From assembly GCA_002298915.1 (NCBI GenBank), contig DBML01000007.1, positions 1-14,954 on the forward strand: DNA of 14,954 nucleotides. Reading direction: 5' to 3'. Made by a program: the position numbers and the translations under genes. Origin of the DNA: Clostridium sp. UBA699 (GTDB taxonomy: Bacteria > Bacillota > Clostridia > Clostridiales > Clostridiaceae). Positions 12,575-14,954 of this stretch are shown one piece after another. The notes beneath the pieces were generated by a model that was given only the letters and a program-made list of their open reading frames with translations, did not search any database and was not told where the DNA came from. The number at the start of each line of letters is the position of its first letter. The first letter of the stretch is position 1.

Positions 12575-14449
12575 ATGACAAAAAAACAGTTCAAAGCAGA
12601 ATCCAAGAGGCTGCTCGACCTAATGATCCACTCCATCTACACAAACAAGGAAATCTTTCTGAGGGAGCTCATCTCCAACGCCAGCGACGCGATAGACAAG
12701 AACTACTACCGCTCGCTCACGGATCCTAACGTTGTCTTCAACAAGGATGATTTCTTCATAGAGATAACTGCCGACAAGGACAGCAGGACCCTTAAGATCT
12801 CAGACAACGGCATAGGAATGACAAAGGAAGAGCTCGAGGAGAACCTGGGCACGATAGCTCAAAGCGGCTCCTTCGCCTTCAAGAATGAGGCCGAGGCCAA
12901 GGAAGGCGTCGACATCATAGGACAGTTCGGCGTAGGCTTCTATTCGGCCTTCATGGTTTCAGACCTGGTGACAGTGGTTAGCCGCTCGGTTAACTCCGGC
13001 AAGGCATACAGGTGGGTGTCCGGCGGAACGGAAGGCTACGAGATAGAGGAAACGGACAAGGCTGCCCCTGGAACAGAGATCCTCCTCAAGATCAAGGAGA
13101 ACACCTCGGACGAGAAATACGACGACTTCCTTGAGGAGTACAGGCTGAGAGGGCTCGTCAAGAAGTATTCCGATTTCATCAAGTACCCTATCAGGATGCT
13201 TGTAAAGAAAAGAAAGCTGAAGGAAGGCACCGAGAGCGAGTACGAGGATTTCTACGAGTACGAGACACTGAACAGCATGGTCCCTATATGGAGGAAGAAC
13301 AGGAGCGAGCTTAACCAGGAGGACTACGACAACTTCTATATGGAGAAGCACTTCGGCTTCGACAAGCCTCTGAAAACGGTGCATTCCAGCGTTGAAGGCG
13401 TGGTCAGCTACAACACCCTCCTCTTCATACCTTCGAAAAGGCCCTACAACTACTACACCAGGGAGTTCCAGAAGGGCCTGGAGCTTTACTCGAACGGCGT
13501 CCTGATAATGGAGAAGTGCGCCGACCTGCTTCCTGACTACTTCAGCTTTGTCCAGGGCTTAGTCGATTCGGCCGACCTTTCCCTGAACATATCCAGGGAG
13601 CTGCTGCAGCACGACAGGCAGCTCAAGTTCATAGCGAAGAAGATCAAGGACAAGATAAAGAGCGAGCTTCAGCTTATGCTCAAGAACGACAGGGAGAAGT
13701 ACGACGAGTTCTTCAAGGAGTTCGGCAGCCAGCTCAAATATGGCGTCTACGCGGACTATGGCATGAACAAGGAGGAGCTCCAGGACCTGCTGCTCTTCTA
13801 CTCCTCAACTGAGAAGAAGCTTGTCAGCCTTGACGAGTACATCGGCCGTATGAAGGAAGATCAGAAGTACATCTACTACGCAACGGGCGAGAGCGTAGAA
13901 AAGATCGCTAAGATGCCGCAGACCGAGATGCTGGAGGACAAGGGCTTCGAGATACTCTACTTCACAGATGAGATAGACGAGTTCGCCATTAAGATGCTGA
14001 TGAGCTACAAGGAAAAAGAGTTCAAGTCGGTTTCCAGCGGCGACCTTGGACTTGAGGCGGATGAGAAGGAAAGCGAAAAGGAGAACGAGGGCAACAAGGC
14101 GCTTTTCGATGCAATGAAGGAGGCCCTGGTCGGCAAGGTTACGGAAGTACGCGCGTCGAAGCGCCTCAAGAACCACCCTGTATGCCTCACGAACGAGGGT
14201 GAGCTCTCCATAGAGATGGAGAGGGTTCTCAGCATGATGCCGGACAGCCCTGGTGTCAAGGCAGACAAGGTGCTCGAGATAAACACTAACCACGAGATAT
14301 TCGGCACATTGAAGCAGGCTTTCGAGAATGACAAGGACAAGCTGAACATGCTAGCTAACCTGCTCTACAGCCAGGCGCTGCTGATAGAGGGTCTCACCAT
14401 AGAAGACCCTGTACAGTTCGCAAACGACGTTTGCAGGCTGATAAAGTAA
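12575..14449 (+). CDS. htpG: Molecular chaperone HtpG (bacterial Hsp90)
   Basis: A 624-residue ATP-dependent cytosolic chaperone. The N-terminal GHKL ATPase shows Glu31 and Asn35 in LRELISNASDAI, DNGIGM (77-82) and GQFGVGFYSAF (116-126). The middle domain carries the family block NISRELLQHDRQLK (about 340-353), and the C-terminal dimerisation domain is complete. Length and start match other HtpG proteins; ATG at 12575 has the purine-rich GGAAAGGAAAGGA in front. A charged lysine/glutamate-rich linker lies at about 497-510. Codon use is strongly biased, as for fhs. It is a single-gene unit with CIRCE control and its own terminator, unrelated to the pan/one-carbon genes except by position. Confidence 0.98.
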   Translation: MTKKQFKAESKRLLDLMIHSIYTNKEIFLRELISNASDAIDKNYYRSLTDPNVVFNKDDFFIEITADKDSRTLKISDNGIGMTKEELEENLGTIAQSGSFAFKNEAEAKEGVDIIGQFGVGFYSAFMVSDLVTVVSRSVNSGKAYRWVSGGTEGYEIEETDKAAPGTEILLKIKENTSDEKYDDFLEEYRLRGLVKKYSDFIKYPIRMLVKKRKLKEGTESEYEDFYEYETLNSMVPIWRKNRSELNQEDYDNFYMEKHFGFDKPLKTVHSSVEGVVSYNTLLFIPSKRPYNYYTREFQKGLELYSNGVLIMEKCADLLPDYFSFVQGLVDSADLSLNISRELLQHDRQLKFIAKKIKDKIKSELQLMLKNDREKYDEFFKEFGSQLKYGVYADYGMNKEELQDLLLFYSSTEKKLVSLDEYIGRMKEDQKYIYYATGESVEKIAKMPQTEMLEDKGFEILYFTDEIDEFAIKMLMSYKEKEFKSVSSGDLGLEADEKESEKENEGNKALFDAMKEALVGKVTEVRASKRLKNHPVCLTNEGELSIEMERVLSMMPDSPGVKADKVLEINTNHEIFGTLKQAFENDKDKLNMLANLLYSQALLIEGLTIEDPVQFANDVCRLIK

Positions 14450-14465
14450 TAATCGATAATAGGAC

Positions 14466-14507
14466 AAAGAGGCCTTGGCTCCGCAATGAGGGAGCCAGGG
14501 CCTCTTT
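14466..14507 (+). terminator. Terminator of htpG, possibly bidirectional
   Basis: The arms 14466-14482 and 14491-14507 pair over 17 bp with a single G-T wobble, with loop GCAATGAG and a following TTTATC. It lies between the convergent htpG and discoidin-domain genes and could serve both. The loop differs in only one base from the loop of the htpG leader hairpin (GCAATGAT). Confidence 0.85.
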
Positions 14508-14522
14508 ATCATCATCCTCTTC

Positions 14523-14954
14523 TTAGTTTCCTAAGACTTGCACTTCCACGTAGTGGTTGTACCCGTTGATGTTGCTTCCGTTGGAGTAGAACCTTACGTA
14601 TCTCGCGCTTACCGCATTGAATTTTATCTTCTTACCCAGGCTTGTCTCGACGTACTCGGTGTCCTTGCCGATGCCGAAGCCCGCGCTGTTGTTGGTGTCG
14701 TTGTTGTAGACTGTCGTGTATGTCTTGAATGTCGGGTTGTCAGACAGCTGCACTATTACGTCGTGGTACTGCCTTGAGCCTCCGAAGTAGTGCCACAGGT
14801 CTATCTCGCTGACAGACTTGGTGTCCCCTAAGTCTATCTGAACCCACTGGAGTCCAGGCGCAAGCCCGTTGGCGTACCTGTCAACGTTCTTGTCTCCGTC
14901 GACGATGTAGCTGTTGTTCGTGAAAGCGGAAGATGCTGTTGCTATCTTACCTGC
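14523..14954 (-). CDS. C-terminal end of a discoidin (F5/8 type C, CBM32-like) domain protein, N-terminus outside the window
   Basis: The reading frame is open from the stop codon at 14523 to the end of the window: 143 residues with no stop. The GTG at 14753 is not the start, because the discoidin fold begins well before it. The sequence shows the usual F5/8 type C marks: an early IATASSAF, LAPGLQWVQIDLGDTKSVSEIDLWHY, a middle VIVQLSDNPTFKTY, and the closing ARYVRFYSNGSN...HYVEVQVLG. Such domains bind carbohydrates on secreted or wall-linked glycoside hydrolases and adhesins. The enzyme part, if any, lies beyond the window. It is convergent to htpG and shares the terminator region. Confidence 0.85.
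   Translation of the reverse strand, partial: AGKIATASSAFTNNSYIVDGDKNVDRYANGLAPGLQWVQIDLGDTKSVSEIDLWHYFGGSRQYHDVIVQLSDNPTFKTYTTVYNNDTNNSAGFGIGKDTEYVETSLGKKIKFNAVSARYVRFYSNGSNINGYNHYVEVQVLGN

Noticed and set aside
14523..14753. 76-residue gene starting at GTG 14753
   Set aside because: The frame is open to the window end and the upstream translation is the front part of the same discoidin domain, so this is only a fragment of a longer gene.
1..14954. tRNA, rRNA, CRISPR arrays, insertion sequences or prophage genes
   Set aside because: I saw no spaced identical repeats, transposase genes, terminal inverted repeats around genes, or cloverleaf-like sequences.

Overview
The window reads as the chromosome of a low-GC anaerobic Firmicute of the class Clostridia. 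The signs are strong AGGAGG-type ribosome binding sites, TTGACA/TATAAT promoters, a CIRCE heat-shock operator, a full formyl-THF synthetase / cyclohydrolase / methylene-THF dehydrogenase set, and the start of a clostridial-type 2-oxoacid:ferredoxin oxidoreductase operon. The exact genus cannot be read from the sequence; a peptide- or amino-acid-fermenting or acetogenic clostridium would fit.

Layout. On the minus strand, reading right to left from 8080: panE (ketopantoate reductase) and iclR2, ending at a terminator; then panB (ketopantoate hydroxymethyltransferase), a sodium:solute symporter and an amidohydrolase of the YtcJ/Amidohydrolase_3 type, ending at a strong terminator; then a second IclR gene (iclR1) with its own terminator; then a P-loop ATPase followed by the first 15 codons of a 4Fe-4S protein that looks like the delta subunit of a 2-oxoacid:ferredoxin oxidoreductase. 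Divergent from panE on the plus strand is the operon fhs-fchA-folD-FNT channel, ended by a terminator. It is followed by htpG under a CIRCE operator with a structured leader, and finally the C-terminal end of a discoidin (F5/8 type C) domain protein on the minus strand.

How the genes may work together. Run in the degradative direction, the set makes a complete route: symporter (pantothenate or pantoate in), amidohydrolase (pantothenate to pantoate + beta-alanine), PanE (pantoate to ketopantoate), PanB in reverse (ketopantoate + THF to 2-oxoisovalerate + methylene-THF), FolD/FchA/Fhs in reverse (methylene-THF to formate with ATP), FNT channel (formate out), and the ferredoxin oxidoreductase (2-oxoisovalerate to isobutyryl-CoA). 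This pathway is an inference. It is supported by a regulatory signature I can see directly: the three promoters in front of panB, panE and fhs share a core (AGGAA-N14-TTGAA next to TATAT) followed by two 17-bp palindromes of consensus ATTCYRYATTRTRGAAT separated by GCN, a 20-bp repeat period. That ties the pan genes and the one-carbon operon into one regulon, probably under the local IclR paralogues.

The FolD here also lacks two residues needed for cyclohydrolase activity, which explains the separate fchA. htpG, the discoidin protein and perhaps iclR1 lie outside the proposed system.
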